This document shows, in pieces, positions 62,501 to 64,000 of a stretch of 64,000 nucleotides of DNA. Both the position numbers and the translations under genes were made by a program. The notes under the pieces are model-generated. The model was not told the origin of the DNA. It searched no databases and saw only the letters and a list, made by a program, of their open reading frames with translations. The stretch is taken from the NCBI GenBank assembly GCA_944474755.1, contig OX104122.1, positions 6,349,223 through 6,413,222 of the forward strand, given 5' to 3'. Numbering within the stretch: position 1 is the stretch's first letter; the number at the start of each line of letters is the position of its first letter. This DNA comes from Limnoperna fortunei. Lineage: Eukaryota > Mollusca > Bivalvia > Mytilida > Modiolidae.

Positions 62501-64000
62501 TGTCTTTATATCTACAGGTACACACAGTAACAGTTCACATTGTTTATCTGTCTTTATATCTACAGGTACACACAGTAACTGTTCACACAGCTTATCTGTC
62601 TTTATATCAACAGGTACACACAGTTACAGTTCACATAGCTTATCTGTTTTTATATCTACAGGTACACACAGTTACAGTTCACACGGCTTATCTGTCTTTT
62701 TATCTACAGGTACACACAATAACAGTTCACACGGCCTATCTGTCTTTATATCTACAGGTACACACAGTATCAGTTCATACGGTATATCTGTCTTTATATC
62801 TACAGGTACACACAGTTACAGTTCACACAGCTTATTTGTCTTTATATCTACAGGTACACACAGTTACAGTTCACACAGCTTATCTGTCTTTATATCTACA
62901 GGTACACACAGTAACAGTTCACACAGATTATCTGTCTTTATATCTGCAGGTAAACACGTTAACAGTTCACACAGCTTATATGTCTTTATATCTTCAGGTA
63001 CACACAGTTACCGTCCACACGGCTTATCTGTCTTTTTATCTACAGGTACACACAGTAACAGTTCACATTGTTTATCTGTCTTTATATCTGCAGGTACACA
63101 CAGTAACAGTTCACACAGCTTATATGTCTTTATATCTACAGGTATACACAGAAACAGTTCACACGGCTTATCTGTCTTTATATCAACAGGTACACACAGT
63201 TACAGTTCACACAGCTTATCTGTCTTTATATCTACAGGTACACACAGTAACAGTTCACACGGCTTATCTGTCTTTATATCTACAGGTACACACAGTAACA
63301 GTTCACACAGATTATCTGTCTTTATATCTACAGGTACACACATTTACAGTTCACACGGCTTATATATGGCTTTATATCTACAGGTACACACAGTAACAGT
63401 TCACACGGCTTATCTGTCTTTATATCTACAGGTACACACAGTAACAGTTCACACAGCTTATCTGTCTTTATATCTACAGGTACACACAGTAACAGTTCAC
63501 ACAGCTTATCTGTCTTTATATCTACAGGTACACACAGTAACAGTTCACACAGCTTATCTGTCTTTATATCTACAGGTACACACAGTTACAGTTCACACAG
63601 CTTATCTGTTTTTATATCTACAGGTACACACAGTTACAGTTCACACGGCTTATCTGTCTTTTTATATACAGGTACACACAGTTACAGTTCACACGGCTTA
63701 TCTGTCTATTTATCTACAGCTACACACAATAACAGTTCTCACGGCCTATCTGTCTTTATATTTACAGGTACACACAGTAACAGTTCACACAGATTATCTG
63801 TCTTTATATCTACAGGTACACACAGTTACAGTTCACACAGCTTATTTGTCTTTATATCTACAGGTACACACAGTTACAGTTCACACAGCTTATCTGCAGG
63901 TACACACAGTAACAATTCACACAGATTATCTGTCTTTATATCTGCAGGTACACACAGTAACAGTTCACACATCTTATATGTCTTTATATCTACAGGTACA
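41596..64000. repeat. 48-bp satellite array, about 467 copies, continuing past the window
   Basis: Unit: CAGCTTATCTGTCTTTATAT, CTACAGGTACACACAGTAAC, AGTTCACA (48 bp, for example AGGTAC starting at 41651 and 41699). It runs unbroken for 22.4 kb to the right edge. Frequent variants are CACGGCTT, CACATTGTTTATC, CACAGATTATC, CACGACTTATATATGGC, CTTTTTATC, CTGTTATTATATC, TCTGCAGG, CTGCCGG and a 1-base deletion (TGTCTTATATC). Variant order recurs in blocks of about 1.3, 1.44, 1.6, 1.8 and 2.16 kb. 48 bp is 16 codons. Two plus frames (AYLSLYLQVHTVTVHT, and HSNSSHSLSVFISTGT) and one minus frame (CVPVDIKTDKLCELLL) are open for long stretches, the longest 842 codons (48746-51274). I do not call these genes: several frames on both strands are open together, and they are cut repeatedly by 1-base deletions. 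Confidence 0.98.
58278..62603. repeat. Head-to-tail duplication of a 2,163-bp block within the 48-bp array
   Basis: Rare markers recur exactly 2,163 bp apart: CTGCCGG (58282/60445), TACACG (58331/60494), CTTGTCTG (58505/60668), the extra bases in ATTATCCCTG (60190/62353) and CATTGTTTATC (60375/62538). Just outside, the sequence differs (for example CTGCCGG at 60445 versus TCAACAGG near 62608), so the copies are 58278-60440 and 60441-62603. The length is 45 units plus 3 bases, the surplus coming from small indels. A few sites differ between copies (around 59778 versus 61941). Confidence 0.85.

Noticed and set aside
41574..63396. Dozens of open frames up to 842 codons across the 48-bp array
   Set aside because: Repeat unit of 16 codons keeps two plus frames and one minus frame open at once, and 1-base deletions break them often. 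No start context, upstream exon or domain was seen. The silent-variation pattern is kept as a finding, not as a gene call.

Overview
The window looks like eukaryotic, animal DNA that is AT-rich, intergenic or intronic, and dominated by repeats. The best guess is a bivalve mollusc. That guess rests on dispersed short retroposons whose 3' parts read like ...CTCGTCCTGAATAT...ACGTAAAGCAA(ATCA)n and ...CTCGACTCCAA...GCCAGTTTTC...CTCCGGCTTCC, which I recall as common in bivalve genomes. This was not confirmed by a search. No bacterial gene organisation, operon, rRNA gene, intact tRNA gene or CRISPR array is visible. I recognise no intact host protein-coding gene. Almost all open frames are by-products of tandem repeats whose period is divisible by 3 (78, 48, 30 and 21 bp).

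Layout. 1-1337: unique AT-rich DNA. 1338-9430: a 78-bp satellite of about 104 copies. 9431-20890: mostly unique DNA with microsatellites, a palindromic 22-bp array, 78-bp, 63-bp, 26-bp and 68-bp mini-arrays, a TIR element with a paralogous empty site, several foldback elements and SINE fragments. 20891-22105: a 32-bp array. 22106-23170: a minus-strand LINE remnant. 23171-30440: unique DNA with SINE copies, a 40-bp array and one candidate exon. 30441-30770: a 21-bp array. 31232-32965: a second 32-bp array related to the first, interrupted by a retroposon 3' end. 33060-34252: a 28-bp array. 34380-36670: a 30-bp array. 36672-36850: a 68-bp array. 36851-41595: unique DNA with SINE copies and three foldbacks. 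41596-64000 and beyond: a 22.4-kb array of a 48-bp unit with about 467 copies. By eye, about 60% of the window is tandem repeat.

The arrays appear to have grown at two scales: single units, and larger blocks of 1.3 to 2.2 kb. The clearest block is a head-to-tail duplication of 2,163 bp at 58278-60440 and 60441-62603. The observations most worth a second look are the 48-bp array (block structure, mostly silent variation in one reading frame, and a back-to-back splice-acceptor/donor-like motif in most units), the two related 32-bp arrays that each carry a retroposon 3' end, and the TIR element with its near-adjacent empty site. Unit boundaries and copy numbers were counted by eye and may be off by a few bases or one or two units.
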